A stretch of DNA of 42,394 bases from Thermoplasmata archaeon (GCA_015063225.1 SUSU01000010.1:1-42394), one strand, 5' to 3'; positions 1-8,512 are shown, counted from the stretch's first letter. Program-made: numbers and translations. Notes: a model not told the origin generated them from the sequence alone.

Positions 1-42
1 TGGTCTTCGGTATGTTCGCATATGCGAACATACCGAAGACCA
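1..42. repeat. Perfect 42-bp palindrome at the window edge
   Basis: Bases 1-21 are the exact reverse complement of bases 22-42, with the axis at the centre of a CATATG. One half continues the permease coding sequence naturally; the other half is the same sequence folded back. This is typical of an inverted-duplication artefact at a contig end rather than a genomic hairpin, although a real terminal palindrome cannot be excluded from this window. Confidence 0.9.
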
Positions 43-772
43 TGAAGAACTCCTCGGCTCCCCAGTCCCAGCCGGGCGGGGTGAGGTCGTCCATGATGAG
101 GTCGATGGAGAACGAGCTGAGCTCCCCGTCGCCGACGGTGAGTCCGGCCAGCGGCATCGCGACGACCACGAGCAGCGGCAGGATGGCCACGAGGGCGAGG
201 ATGAGACCGAGCTTGGCTCCTCCGGAGAGACCCTTGGAACCTACGAAAATAATGACTGCGAAAATACAAACTCCGAACAGAATCTGGAACGCCAGAGTGG
301 CCGTGGAGCTGAGCGGGTCCATGTCGAGACCGTACTCCAGGTACTTGCTGATGTAATCGACGGATGTACAGGTGAAGATCGGGATGACGGGGGTCCAGGT
401 GAACCAATAGGACCATGCCGTGAAAGCACCTACGAATTTTCCTATACCGTACCTTCCGCCGTTGGGTTTGGTGAACACCTTCTGGGCACACCCTCCGATA
501 CCGGGTGTCTCCAGGGCGGCGGCCATCTCACCGATAGCGAGGTTCTGCGCGAACCCCTGAAGAACCGAGATGGTCCAGATGAATATACTCAGGCCCCATG
601 CCGTACCCGCGATATCGAAGATACCGGGGAGGATGAGGATGGGCACACCCATGGCGATAATCATTCCTTGTTTCCAATTGATGGATTTGACGAGACCCGA
701 GTCCGAGTTCAAGACGCCACCCGATGCGTGACTGTTTCCCTCGGCAAGGATCCTGACGCCGTGCCTAGCCAT
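1..772 (-). CDS. APC-superfamily amino acid/polyamine permease, 3' end cut off
   Basis: The minus strand reads open from an ATG at 772 to the window edge (about 257 codons). The product begins MARHGVRILAEGN and continues through several long hydrophobic segments, with a glycine-rich first helix (MGVPILILPGIFDIAGTAWG) and the motif AIGEMAAALETPGIGG, the usual look of APC-family amino acid or polyamine transporters. A Shine-Dalgarno AAGGAGG sits at 784-790 and a TATA-like CTTATATA at 821-828, which supports this start with a short leader. The last 14 or so codons lie in a perfect palindrome (1-42) and are probably an artefact, so real sequence ends near position 21. Substrate unknown; family call moderately sure. 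Confidence 0.72.
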   Translation of the reverse strand, partial: MARHGVRILAEGNSHASGGVLNSDSGLVKSINWKQGMIIAMGVPILILPGIFDIAGTAWGLSIFIWTISVLQGFAQNLAIGEMAAALETPGIGGCAQKVFTKPNGGRYGIGKFVGAFTAWSYWFTWTPVIPIFTCTSVDYISKYLEYGLDMDPLSSTATLAFQILFGVCIFAVIIFVGSKGLSGGAKLGLILALVAILPLLVVVAMPLAGLTVGDGELSSFSIDLIMDDLTPPGWDWGAEEFFMVFGMFAYANIPKT

Positions 773-783
773 AAGTAAGTTTT

Positions 784-828
784 CCTCCTTTACTTATGTC
801 AAAAAAATCGAATCCTAATGTATATAAG
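784..828 (-). promoter_or_regulatory. TATA box and Shine-Dalgarno of the APC permease
   Basis: On the minus strand CTTATATA (828-821) lies about 50 bp before the ATG at 772, and AAGGAGG (790-784) lies 11 nt before it. Predicted transcription start is near 799, so this gene, unlike most leading genes here, should carry a short leader with a ribosome binding site. The rest of the gap to 1055 is AT-rich, with a second TATA-like TATTTAAA near 898-905, and shows no gene. Confidence 0.55.
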
Positions 829-1022
829 AATATCTATTTTTGGACGTGATGTTGATAAAATCAATATTTTAATTTAATGTATCCGAAAAAGGGTAGTATT
901 TAAATGCACCCCTTTTTAGTGAAAAGTTTAAATAAAATGACCATCGGGGATGGATTGATTAAAATACCCCTTTTGCAAACACATCCAACAGTATATAACC
1001 GACACAGATAATGGAGGGGGAA

Positions 1023-1050
1023 GGGGCCCTTCCGGGCCCCCGGAAAGGAA
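1023..1050 (-). terminator. GC-rich hairpin downstream of adk
   Basis: An imperfect inverted repeat (CCTTCCGGG / CCCGGAAAGG) follows the adk stop codon at 1056-1058 on the minus strand. The stretch beyond it is AT-rich. Probable transcript end, based on position and pairing only. Confidence 0.4.
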
Positions 1051-1055
1051 GGGTT

Positions 1056-1688
1056 TCACTGGATCGCTTTCTTCACCTGAGCGAAGATCGCGTCGATCTC
1101 GCCGGTGCCGGGGATGGTGACGAGCTTCCCGGTCTTCTCATAGTAGGAGACGAGGGGGAAGGTCTTCTCGCGGTAGGTCTTGAGCCTGTTCCTGACGGTC
1201 TCCTCCTTGTCGTCGTCCCTCTGGTAGAGGGCGGCACCGCACTTGTCGCAGATGCCCTCCTTCGCCGGGGGCTTGTTGGAGAGGTGGTAGACGGCGTTGC
1301 AGTCGGGGCAGGAGCGGCGCTGGGTGAGCCTGGAGACCAGGACCTCGTCCTCGACGTCGAAGTTGAGCGCGAGGTCGATGTCGAGCTCCTTGTCGAGGGC
1401 CTCCGCCTGCTCAACGGTGCGGGGGAATCCGTCGAAGATGATGCCGGGCACCTTCCCGAGGGACTCGATCTTCTCCTTCATGAGGTTGATGATCAGGTCG
1501 TTGGGGACGAGGGCGCCGGAGTCCATGTAGCCTTTGGCGATCTTGCCGAGCTCGGTTCCGTTGCGGACGGCCTCGCGGAGCATGTCGCCGGTGGAGAGCC
1601 TGACGTAACCGAGTTCGGTCTCGAGCTTCTCTCCCTGGGTTCCTTTACCTGCGCCCGGGGGGCCGAGCAGAACGATCATGGATTTCAT
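1056..1688 (-). CDS. adk: Adenylate kinase
   Basis: Catalyses ATP + AMP = 2 ADP in the cytoplasm. The 210-residue product has the P-loop GPPGAGKGT at residues 9-17, the AMP-site segment LSTGDMLR, the FDGFPRT motif near residue 85, and a long LID domain carrying four cysteines at 127, 130, 147 and 150 (CX2C...CX2C), i.e. the zinc-binding bacterial-type adenylate kinase rather than the short archaeal AdkA. The start is supported by a TATA element TTTATAAA at 1709-1716, about 24 bp upstream, implying a leaderless mRNA. It is divergent from the sodium symporter at 1783. Very sure. Confidence 0.97.
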   Translation of the reverse strand: MKSMIVLLGPPGAGKGTQGEKLETELGYVRLSTGDMLREAVRNGTELGKIAKGYMDSGALVPNDLIINLMKEKIESLGKVPGIIFDGFPRTVEQAEALDKELDIDLALNFDVEDEVLVSRLTQRRSCPDCNAVYHLSNKPPAKEGICDKCGAALYQRDDDKEETVRNRLKTYREKTFPLVSYYEKTGKLVTIPGTGEIDAIFAQVKKAIQ

Positions 1689-1708
1689 ACGACCCCCAAA
1701 ACACTCTC

Positions 1709-1763
1709 TTTATAAATGTTGATGTGGGCATTTTTCGGGATTGATTACGAAGTGGCTTATAAC
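1709..1763. promoter_or_regulatory. Divergent TATA boxes for adk (-) and the NSS symporter (+)
   Basis: TTTATAAA at 1709-1716 faces adk (start 1688) and CTTATAAC at 1756-1763 faces the symporter (start 1783). Both lie 20-21 bp from the nearest base of the start codon, which places transcription start at or next to the start codon in both directions. Confidence 0.6.
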
Positions 1764-1782
1764 TCCGCATAATCCGACCGCT

Positions 1783-3165
1783 ATGGCTTCCGAGGATAAA
1801 CCGACCCGTGCATCGTTCAGCGGGCATATCGGTTTCGTCCTCGCATCCGCCGCGGCCGCCGTCGGTCTCGGCAACCTCTGGAGGTTCCCCTACCTCACCT
1901 CCCACTACGGCGGCGGGATATTCGTACTCGTCTACATCCTCATGGCCGTGACCTTCGGTTTCACCCTCCTCGTGGCCGAGGTGGCCATCGGCAGGAAGAC
2001 CGGGAAGTCCTGCATCAGGGCGTTCGCCGAACTCTGCTACAAGTACAGATGGATAGGGTACGTCGAGATGATCGTCCCCATCCTGATCGTGAGTTACTAC
2101 ATGGTAATCGGGGGATGGGTGACGAAGTGGTTCGTCCTCTCCGTGACGGACATGTCCGCTGTATCCTCCGACCCCGGCTACTGGTGGTCGTACATCACCG
2201 GGGACATCGCGGGGATGTCCGACCCCATCATCTGGTTCGCGGTCTTCGCCGCGGTGTGCTTCCTCTGCGTCTACGTCGGCGTGGACAGGGGCATCGAGAA
2301 GGTCAGCAGGGTCCTCATGCCCACGCTTCTCATCCTCACCGGGGCCATCATCCTCTACGAGATGACCCTCCCCGACATCTGGGACGGGCTGGTCTTCTAT
2401 CTCGACCCCGACCTCTCGAAACTGAGCGCGGGGACCTTTCTCGGAGCGGTGAGCCAGATCTTCTATTCGCTGTCCATCGCCATGGGCATCATGATAACCT
2501 ACGGGTCCTACATGCGCAAGCAGGACAACATCGAGAAGGCGGTCCGCAACATCAGTGTCATCGACACCGGCACCGCCATCCTCATGGGTCTGATGATCGT
2601 CCCGGTGGCGTACATGTTCGGCTTCGGGGACAGCAAATCCATGGGTCTCCTCTTCACCGCCATGCCCCAGGTTTTCCAGTCCATGCCCGGGGGAGCGGTG
2701 ATAGGTCCCCTGTTCTACATCCTCGTGCTCTTCGCCGCGGTGACCTCTGCGGTCGCCCTCCTGGAGGCCGTGGTCTCTCAGTTCGGCGACTGGCTCACGC
2801 TCAGGAGGCACAGGGCGATAGTCGTCTCGTTCTGCATCCTGATCCCCCTGGGTCTGCTGGTGGTGTTCGGTTTCGGTCCCCTCATGACCGATTTCTCCCC
2901 CTTCGACCAGGGCGCCGGGTGGCTGGGGATCCTCGACACCCTCAGCAACACCATAATCATGCCCCTCGTGGCGATATCCACATGCCTGTTCGTGACCTTC
3001 GCGATAGGCGTGAGATCGGTAACCGACGAGGTCGAGAGCTGCGGCAACAGGTTCCGTTCGAAGACGCTGTTCACATGGATGGTCAGGGTGATCTGCCCGG
3101 TTTTCCTGGCCATAATGCTCGTCTTGGGCCTCCTGGACATGTACGGGGTGTTCACCGTCTACTGA
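1783..3165 (+). CDS. Neurotransmitter:sodium symporter (NSS/SNF) family transporter
   Basis: Membrane symporter expected to import an amino acid or related solute with Na+. The 460-residue protein carries the family signature in its first helix (SAAAAVGLGNLWRFPYL) and about a dozen hydrophobic segments, with the helix-1 and helix-6 regions (NSS Na+ sites in GLGNLWRFP and GAVSQIFYSLSIAMGIMITYGSY) intact. An upstream in-frame ATG at 1741 exists, but the TATA element at 1756-1763 lies downstream of it, so ATG 1783 is the start and the mRNA is probably leaderless. The gene stands alone; the substrate cannot be read from sequence. Confidence 0.93.
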   Translation: MASEDKPTRASFSGHIGFVLASAAAAVGLGNLWRFPYLTSHYGGGIFVLVYILMAVTFGFTLLVAEVAIGRKTGKSCIRAFAELCYKYRWIGYVEMIVPILIVSYYMVIGGWVTKWFVLSVTDMSAVSSDPGYWWSYITGDIAGMSDPIIWFAVFAAVCFLCVYVGVDRGIEKVSRVLMPTLLILTGAIILYEMTLPDIWDGLVFYLDPDLSKLSAGTFLGAVSQIFYSLSIAMGIMITYGSYMRKQDNIEKAVRNISVIDTGTAILMGLMIVPVAYMFGFGDSKSMGLLFTAMPQVFQSMPGGAVIGPLFYILVLFAAVTSAVALLEAVVSQFGDWLTLRRHRAIVVSFCILIPLGLLVVFGFGPLMTDFSPFDQGAGWLGILDTLSNTIIMPLVAISTCLFVTFAIGVRSVTDEVESCGNRFRSKTLFTWMVRVICPVFLAIMLVLGLLDMYGVFTVY

Positions 3166-3183
3166 CGCGCGCCCATGCGCATT

Positions 3184-3191
3184 CTTATAAG
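3184..3191 (+). promoter_or_regulatory. TATA box of the FAD-linked oxidase
   Basis: CTTATAAG lies 28 bp before the ATG at 3220. The GGAGG that follows at 3190-3195 overlaps the TATA element and would not be in the mRNA, so it is not a ribosome binding site. Confidence 0.55.
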
Positions 3192-3219
3192 GAGGACGCG
3201 GATAACACGGGTGATAACA

Positions 3220-4659
3220 ATGGCCATCGACCAGAAGATCGTTGACGAGTTGATCGCCGCCGTCGGCAAGGAGAATTGTTCCACCGCGCCGGCCGTGCTT
3301 TACACCTACGGTTTCGACGCCTCCATCTACCACCACGATGCGGACGTCGTGGTCACCCCCGTGACCACGGAGCAGGTCTCCGAGATCATGAAGATCGCCA
3401 CCAAGTACAGGGTGCCCGTCACCCCCCGCGGTTCCGGTACCGGTCTCTGCGGCGCCGCCGTCCCCATCGAGGGGGGCATCGTCTGCGCCATGCAGAAGAT
3501 GAATAAGATCCTCAACGTCTCGGTCAAGGACCTGTGGGTGGACGTCCAGGCCGGATGCATCTACAACAACCTCAACGAGGAGCTCGCCAAGTACGGGTTC
3601 TTCTTCCCCCCGAGCCCCGGTTCCGCCGAGGCGTGCCAGATAGGCGGCATGGTGGCCGCCAACGCCTCCGGTATGAGGGCCGTCAAGTACGGCGCCACCA
3701 GGGACTTCGTCCTCGGCCTGACCTTCGTCAGGGCCGACGGTGAGATCGTCAGGTGCGGCACCCGCACCATCAAGGACGCCTCCGGTTACCAGCTCGCCCG
3801 CCTGCTCTGCGGTTCCGAGGGGACACTCGGAATCATCACCGAGGTCACCCTGAAGCTGACCACCAAGCCCAAGAAGTCCGCATCCTGCCTCGTGTCCTTC
3901 GACGACGTCGTCGACGCCGGCAGGTGCATCTCCGCGATCATCGCCAAGCCCCTGATCCCCGCATCCTGCGAACTGATGGACAGCGTCTCCATCGAGGCGG
4001 TCAACAAGGTGCTCGGCAACCCCCTCCCCGCCGCCAACGCCCTCATTATAGTGGAGGTGGACGGCGAGACCGACGAGGTCATCCAGAGGGATCTGAAGAT
4101 CGTCGAGGAGATCGCCAAGACGCAGAACGCCAAGACGGTCACCCCCTCCTTCGACAAGAAGGTCATCGACAGCTGGACCAGCGCCCGCAAGGCGGTCCTG
4201 TCCTCCCTGTCCGCCCTCAAGCCCGGTTACTCCTGCGTCTCCCTCGCGGACGACATGGGCGTCCCCGTGTCCTGCGTCCCCGAGGCGGTCAGCCGCTTCC
4301 AGGCCATCGCCAGGGAGAACGGCGTCACCGTCGCCGTCTACGGCCACGCCTCCGACGGCAACCTGCACAGCAAGATGCTCCTCAAGGTGGAGGACGAGGA
4401 CGAGTGGAGGCGCGGGCTCAAGGCCGCATCCGAGATCTTCGAGGCCTCCATCGACCTGGGAGGCACCGTCACCGGCGAGCACGGTGTCGGGCTGTCAAAG
4501 GCCAAGGATTTCCAGAAGGAGCGCGCCTCCGAGATGGCGAGCATCCTGGCGATCAAGAACGCCTTCGACCCCCTTAATATCCTCAACCCCGGCAAGGCGG
4601 CCCAGTGGCGCGGCGACCAGATGTCCGGTCTCCGCTATCCCTGCCCCGGCCACATGTGA
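3220..4659 (+). CDS. FAD-linked oxidase, glycolate oxidase/D-lactate dehydrogenase (GlcD) family
   Basis: Flavoenzyme oxidising a 2-hydroxy acid such as D-lactate or glycolate. The 479-residue product has the PCMH-type FAD-binding loop (TPRGSGTGLCGAAVPIEGG), the GSAEACQIGGMVAANASGMRAVKYG stretch, and the C-terminal GHASDGNLH and TGEHGVGLSKAKDF motifs that carry catalytic His and Glu residues in this family. The start at 3220 is preferred over an upstream ATG at 3175 because the TATA box lies between them. No GlcF-like iron-sulfur subunit is adjacent; the nearest CCG-domain protein in the window is HdrB. Its electron acceptor is therefore unknown. Family sure, substrate not. Confidence 0.93.
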   Translation: MAIDQKIVDELIAAVGKENCSTAPAVLYTYGFDASIYHHDADVVVTPVTTEQVSEIMKIATKYRVPVTPRGSGTGLCGAAVPIEGGIVCAMQKMNKILNVSVKDLWVDVQAGCIYNNLNEELAKYGFFFPPSPGSAEACQIGGMVAANASGMRAVKYGATRDFVLGLTFVRADGEIVRCGTRTIKDASGYQLARLLCGSEGTLGIITEVTLKLTTKPKKSASCLVSFDDVVDAGRCISAIIAKPLIPASCELMDSVSIEAVNKVLGNPLPAANALIIVEVDGETDEVIQRDLKIVEEIAKTQNAKTVTPSFDKKVIDSWTSARKAVLSSLSALKPGYSCVSLADDMGVPVSCVPEAVSRFQAIARENGVTVAVYGHASDGNLHSKMLLKVEDEDEWRRGLKAASEIFEASIDLGGTVTGEHGVGLSKAKDFQKERASEMASILAIKNAFDPLNILNPGKAAQWRGDQMSGLRYPCPGHM

Positions 4660-4673
4660 ACGGGTCAAACCAT

Positions 4674-4695
4674 GCGGGCAGGTGGGCCTGCCCGC
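4674..4695 (+). terminator. Strong hairpin after the GlcD-family gene
   Basis: A 9-bp perfect stem GCGGGCAGG / CCTGCCCGC with a 4-base loop lies 15 bp after the stop codon, followed by TCCTTTAAAG. It sits between two converging genes and could serve either. Confidence 0.55.
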
Positions 4696-4713
4696 GTCCT
4701 TTAAAGAAAGCTG

Positions 4714-5619
4714 TCACTGGGACAGGCGGGTTGCGATTTCGCCGCGAATCTTTCCGCGGACATCATCCGGTATGGAGAGTTTGTCGAACGCCTCGTCTAT
4801 GGTGGCTCCGGTGTTCCTGATATAACCGCACACCGCGATAACGATGCCCTTTCCGATACCTCTCTCCTCACCGATCCCGATACCTTTCTCGATACCTTCG
4901 TTCAACGCATCGCTCCGCGCATCGTTAATCGCACGTTCGGTCATCGACATCATATCTCTACCCTGGATAATAGATTCAGTTTCAGCAAATTTATATGTTC
5001 TCTTTAGCAAGGAATCGAGGTCCCTGTCGGGCATTCTTGATTTGAAAATCGCCGTGATGAGGCTCGTGAAGTCCTTTCTGTCGGTCCCGTACTTGCCGTC
5101 GATGCTCACGATCACCAGCCTTGTCAGGTCCACTTCCTCGGGTTCCCCCTCTCCCGATATGCGTTCCCCCACGCTCCGGTAGACGTCGATCGAGTTTCCG
5201 TCCGTCCTGCTGAAGTCCAGCCAGACGCTGAAGGACTGTGTGATGTCGTCATAGGGATGGTCGCTGCCTGGAATTCTCTGCACCGAGACCACTCTGGAGA
5301 GATAGTAGGTGGCGCGTTTCGCCAGGGTGTCGAAAGACGTCCTGTACGACTGCCCCTCTATGTTGAGGTAGATCGCAGCCTTTTCTCCTCCCGGGAGCCT
5401 CACGATGAAGACGGTATCCAGCCGTACGGTGCCGTTCTCCCTGTCGGGCATCTCCTCGCTCAGGCTCAGCACCCTGTTCCCCTCGATCATCAGGCAGTCG
5501 CGTATCTCCGAGAGCTTGCAGTCCTTGTAGGGTTCCACGCAGTTCTTCAGTATCCAGCACATCAGGTCCACGTTGCGGATGATCATCTTGAAGCCGGGGT
5601 CGTCTGTATTCTCCACCAT
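4714..5619 (-). CDS. PD-(D/E)XK nuclease family (Rpn/transposase-like) protein
   Basis: A 301-residue protein resembling the PDDEXK_2 family, annotated as 'PD-(D/E)XK nuclease family transposase' and related to Rpn recombination-promoting nucleases. The probable core is RLDTVFIVRLPGGEKAAIYLNIEGQ: an Asp, then a beta strand ending in an E-x-Q pair. A glycine-rich, charged repeat (GIEKGIGIGEERGIGKGIVIAV) near the C-terminus is common in this family. An upstream ATG at 5670 is possible, but TATA element GATATAAG at 5642-5649 sits 23 bp before ATG 5619, favouring the shorter, leaderless form. No terminal repeats surround it, so I do not call a mobile element. Confidence 0.75.
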   Translation of the reverse strand: MVENTDDPGFKMIIRNVDLMCWILKNCVEPYKDCKLSEIRDCLMIEGNRVLSLSEEMPDRENGTVRLDTVFIVRLPGGEKAAIYLNIEGQSYRTSFDTLAKRATYYLSRVVSVQRIPGSDHPYDDITQSFSVWLDFSRTDGNSIDVYRSVGERISGEGEPEEVDLTRLVIVSIDGKYGTDRKDFTSLITAIFKSRMPDRDLDSLLKRTYKFAETESIIQGRDMMSMTERAINDARSDALNEGIEKGIGIGEERGIGKGIVIAVCGYIRNTGATIDEAFDKLSIPDDVRGKIRGEIATRLSQ

Positions 5620-5708
5620 GGGGGATATCTCCCTCGGAGGAGATATAAGACCTCGCACGAAAGTTAACAACCATCAACAAAGAGTAAGCATCCGGCCCGT
5701 CCGAAGCA

Positions 5709-6365
5709 TCATGCCCAGTAAAGGTCGGGGAGGAGGAACCTCGACACGAACAGGAGTCCGGCCACCGCGATGAGTCCCGCCCATGCCATGGTATTCCATC
5801 CGATGATCTTGGAACCGTCCATCGGGGGGACGGGGAGCATGTTGAAGAGAGCCAGGGACGAGTTCATGGTCATGAGGAGGTACATGGGGACCAGGAGGGA
5901 GGTGTGGTTGAACACCATCACTCCGGCGAATCCGATGACGGCGAGGACGATGTTCACCATCGGCCCGGCCATGCTAATCTTTCCGTTCTGGTCTTCGGTA
6001 ATGTAGGTCCCGCGGATGTAGACGGCGCCGGGGGCGGCGATGAGGAATCCGAATATGCTGACCACCAGACTCATGAGCAGTCCGGCGGGGTACATGCGGT
6101 ACTCCGACCACAGTCCGTACTTCTGGGCCACCAGTTTATGTCCCAACTCGTGTCCCACGAAACTCAGCAGCACGAGCACGAACATGACCGCGAACATGAC
6201 GGCGGCCCAGGAATCCCCGAAATGGTATTCGAAGTAGTTCGTGATGGAACCGGACCTGAAGATGAGGGCCATCGCGAGGGAGAGGACCGCCGCGGAGATC
6301 AGTATGTGGACGATTTCCGTCCTGCTGGTCGTGAAGTTCGCTTTCCCGGGGGTGATGTTCCTCAT
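5709..6365 (-). CDS. Site-2 protease-like zinc metalloprotease (M50 family)
   Basis: Integral membrane protease of 218 residues with about five or six hydrophobic segments. The zinc-binding HExxH is HELGH at residues 72-76, inside a helix, and the third-ligand motif is NMLPVPPMDGSK near residue 175, the NxxPxxxxDG signature of the S2P/RseP class. There is no PDZ or CBS domain, so it is a minimal archaeal member; its substrate is unknown. TTTTATAT at 6387-6394 on the minus strand is 22 bp from ATG 6365, so the gene is leaderless and the much longer open frame extending to 7790 is only the antisense of the next gene. Confidence 0.92.
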   Translation of the reverse strand: MRNITPGKANFTTSRTEIVHILISAAVLSLAMALIFRSGSITNYFEYHFGDSWAAVMFAVMFVLVLLSFVGHELGHKLVAQKYGLWSEYRMYPAGLLMSLVVSIFGFLIAAPGAVYIRGTYITEDQNGKISMAGPMVNIVLAVIGFAGVMVFNHTSLLVPMYLLMTMNSSLALFNMLPVPPMDGSKIIGWNTMAWAGLIAVAGLLFVSRFLLPDLYWA

Positions 6366-6386
6366 CGCTACTGCTACTGAACGGTG

Positions 6387-6432
6387 ATATAAAACGATGC
6401 GCGGTCCCCCTCCGGTCACGATTCTTTTATAC
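6387..6432. promoter_or_regulatory. Divergent TATA boxes for the M50 protease (-) and PAPS-reductase fusion (+)
   Basis: TTTTATAT (minus, 6387-6394) faces the protease start at 6365, and TTTTATAC (plus, 6425-6432) faces ATG 6456, each 22-23 bp from the start codon. Confidence 0.6.
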
Positions 6433-6455
6433 GGCCGTCTGCGTGGCTCCTCCAT

Positions 6456-8480
6456 ATGACCGACCTCCGCAGCAACCCGGCCAACGGAAAGGAGACCCGC
6501 AGATGGTGCGATTCCTGCGGCACGCTCCAGCTGGGTCCCCGCTGCTCCGTATGCGGGGGAACGGGGAGGGAGTTCGAGATAAACAGCCCCGGCGACATAC
6601 GTCCCGCCTTCGGGGATTCGGTCGGCATCGTGGAGGGCCTCCTCAGGAAGGCCTTCGGTACCTGCTCCCCCATAGAGGGCTGTTCGCTGTTCTTCAACAA
6701 GGTCCCCGGGGAGGACCGTACCGACGAGGTCATCGCCCACGGGAGGGTCATCGCGGTCCTCCGTTTCGACCTCCGCGCCGATGAGCTGCAGATCGAGCTC
6801 AGGCAGGGCGGCGCGGAGATTTTCGCTCCGGTCGCCACGACGAACGTGGTGAGGATAGCCGGCGTCTCGGGACATCTCAAGGGCAAGGGAGTCTCCGGCG
6901 AGAACGTAACCGAATGCATCGGGGAGTTCCCCGCAGGTGCCCCGCTTATCGTCCTCAAGGGTCAGAAGGTGGGTCCCGGGACCGCATCCGTGCCCTCGTC
7001 CTCTATAAGGAGCCAGGAGAAGACCGTGAGGATCAAGGATCTCGACATCCCCTCCGGTCTCCCGCTCTCCCCCAAGGCCGGCAGGGACACCTTCGTCAGG
7101 GTCAACCGCACCCATCTGGAGAAACTTGAGAGGACGGGCGTCTCTGAGATCCGTTCCTGCCTCAGGCCGGGGATCCCCCTGACCGTTGCCTTCTCCGGAG
7201 GCAAGGACTCCCTCGCCGCGTACGGGCTCACCGAGGCCGCATCCAATGATTTCGACCTCCTGTTCACCAACACGGGCCTCGAGTTCCCGGAGACCCTCGA
7301 ATACGTGGAATCCTTCGCGAAGAAGCACGGGAGGAGACTCCATATGGCCGAGGCCGGGAATGGATTCAGGGCCAACGTGGACATCTTCGGACCCCCCGCC
7401 AAGGATTTCCGCTGGTGCTGCAAGGTCTGCAAGCTCGGTCCCATCACCGATCTCATCGCCCACGATTTCCCCAAAGGCACCGTCACCACCGAGGGCAACC
7501 GCGCCCTCGAATCCTTCGCCCGTTCGGAGACCAAGCTCTCCGGCCGCAACCCCTTCATCCCCAACCAGGAGATCGTCAACCCCGTGAGAGCATGGTCGGC
7601 CGCCGAGGTGTGGGGATACATCTGGATGAGGGATCTGGAGTACAACCCCCTCTACGAGAGGGATTACGAGCGCCTCGGATGCTACCTCTGCGCCTCCTGC
7701 CTCGCCAGCGAATGGAGGAACACCGCCCGCATCCACCCCGAGATGTACTCGGACTGGGAGGCGTACCTCCACAGGTACGCCCGCGAACACGGGCTCCCCC
7801 CGGAGTACGTTGACATGGGTTTCTGGAGATGGAAGGCCCTCCCGCCGAAGATGAGACAGCTCGCCAAGGACCTCGACCTGAGGACTGAGCCAGATGGAGG
7901 TTCTCTATCATTGAGGATGCTCAAGGGGGCATCGGTCTGCACCGCCGGCGGATACTCCGCCGAGGCCGTGGTCACCCTCCCCTCCAAGGTACCGTTCGAG
8001 AGGCTCGCCGAAGGTCTCTGTACCGTCGGGAAGGTCAAATCATCCCCCGAGTACGAGATCGCCCTCGTTCGCACCCCGGACGCGAGGGCCAAGGTCTTCG
8101 GGGGAGGTCAGGTCAGCGTCACCGCCGAGACGGAGAAGGACGCGGAGAGGATGTTCACATCCACGGTCAAGGCGCTCATCCGTGCCGGACTGTGCACCTC
8201 CTGCGGGATCTGCGAGAAAGCGTGCTCCAAGGGCGCCATCAGGATAAAGGACGGTCTCCACATCGATCCCTCCAGATGCAACGCCTGCGGGAAGTGCGAG
8301 AAGTCCTGCATGGTCGTACACTACTACGACAAGATCATGGCCGGCAGGACGGTGGACATCCCCAAGGCTCAGAAACCCCGCCGTCAGCCTCCCAAGGACA
8401 ACCGCAATCGCGGGGCGAACCGCGGGAGGAGACCCTACGGTAAGGACAGCCGCTCCGGCGGGAACCACCGCCAGAGGTGA
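6456..8480 (+). CDS. Phosphoadenosine phosphosulfate reductase-family protein fused to zinc ribbon and ferredoxin domains
   Basis: A 674-residue multidomain protein of a type known in methanogens (MJ0066-like). In order: an N-terminal zinc ribbon (CDSCG...CSVCGG, residues about 18-35), a PUA-like region ending VLKGQKVGPGTA, a PAPS-reductase/ATP-pyrophosphatase core with the PP-loop FSGGKDSLAAYG near residue 245 and Cys-rich CCKVCK and CYLCASC motifs, then a ferredoxin module with CTSCGICEKAC and CNACGKCEKSC, and a very basic Arg/Gly-rich tail. Such fusions may act on sulfur or adenylated substrates, possibly RNA given the tail and PUA-like part; this is inference. Leaderless start at 6456 supported by the TATA box at 6425-6432. 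Confidence 0.9.
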   Translation: MTDLRSNPANGKETRRWCDSCGTLQLGPRCSVCGGTGREFEINSPGDIRPAFGDSVGIVEGLLRKAFGTCSPIEGCSLFFNKVPGEDRTDEVIAHGRVIAVLRFDLRADELQIELRQGGAEIFAPVATTNVVRIAGVSGHLKGKGVSGENVTECIGEFPAGAPLIVLKGQKVGPGTASVPSSSIRSQEKTVRIKDLDIPSGLPLSPKAGRDTFVRVNRTHLEKLERTGVSEIRSCLRPGIPLTVAFSGGKDSLAAYGLTEAASNDFDLLFTNTGLEFPETLEYVESFAKKHGRRLHMAEAGNGFRANVDIFGPPAKDFRWCCKVCKLGPITDLIAHDFPKGTVTTEGNRALESFARSETKLSGRNPFIPNQEIVNPVRAWSAAEVWGYIWMRDLEYNPLYERDYERLGCYLCASCLASEWRNTARIHPEMYSDWEAYLHRYAREHGLPPEYVDMGFWRWKALPPKMRQLAKDLDLRTEPDGGSLSLRMLKGASVCTAGGYSAEAVVTLPSKVPFERLAEGLCTVGKVKSSPEYEIALVRTPDARAKVFGGGQVSVTAETEKDAERMFTSTVKALIRAGLCTSCGICEKACSKGAIRIKDGLHIDPSRCNACGKCEKSCMVVHYYDKIMAGRTVDIPKAQKPRRQPPKDNRNRGANRGRRPYGKDSRSGGNHRQR

Positions 8481-8512
8481 AACGTTATAAGCGCACGCCC
8501 GATTGGTCGGGC

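Noticed and set aside
1645..4482. A minus-strand open frame of 945 codons antisense to the symporter and oxidase genes
   Set aside because: It is the mirror of two conserved plus-strand genes, is rich in Asp/Gly/Val/His with no motif, and results from the C/G-ending codon bias of this genome.
4714..5619. Insertion sequence around the PD-(D/E)XK protein
   Set aside because: No terminal inverted repeats or target-site duplications are visible on either side, and the gene has its own promoter.
5709..7790. 693-codon minus-strand frame that includes the M50 protease
   Set aside because: Only the last 218 codons are protease; the rest is antisense to the PAPS-reductase gene and a TATA box precedes ATG 6365.
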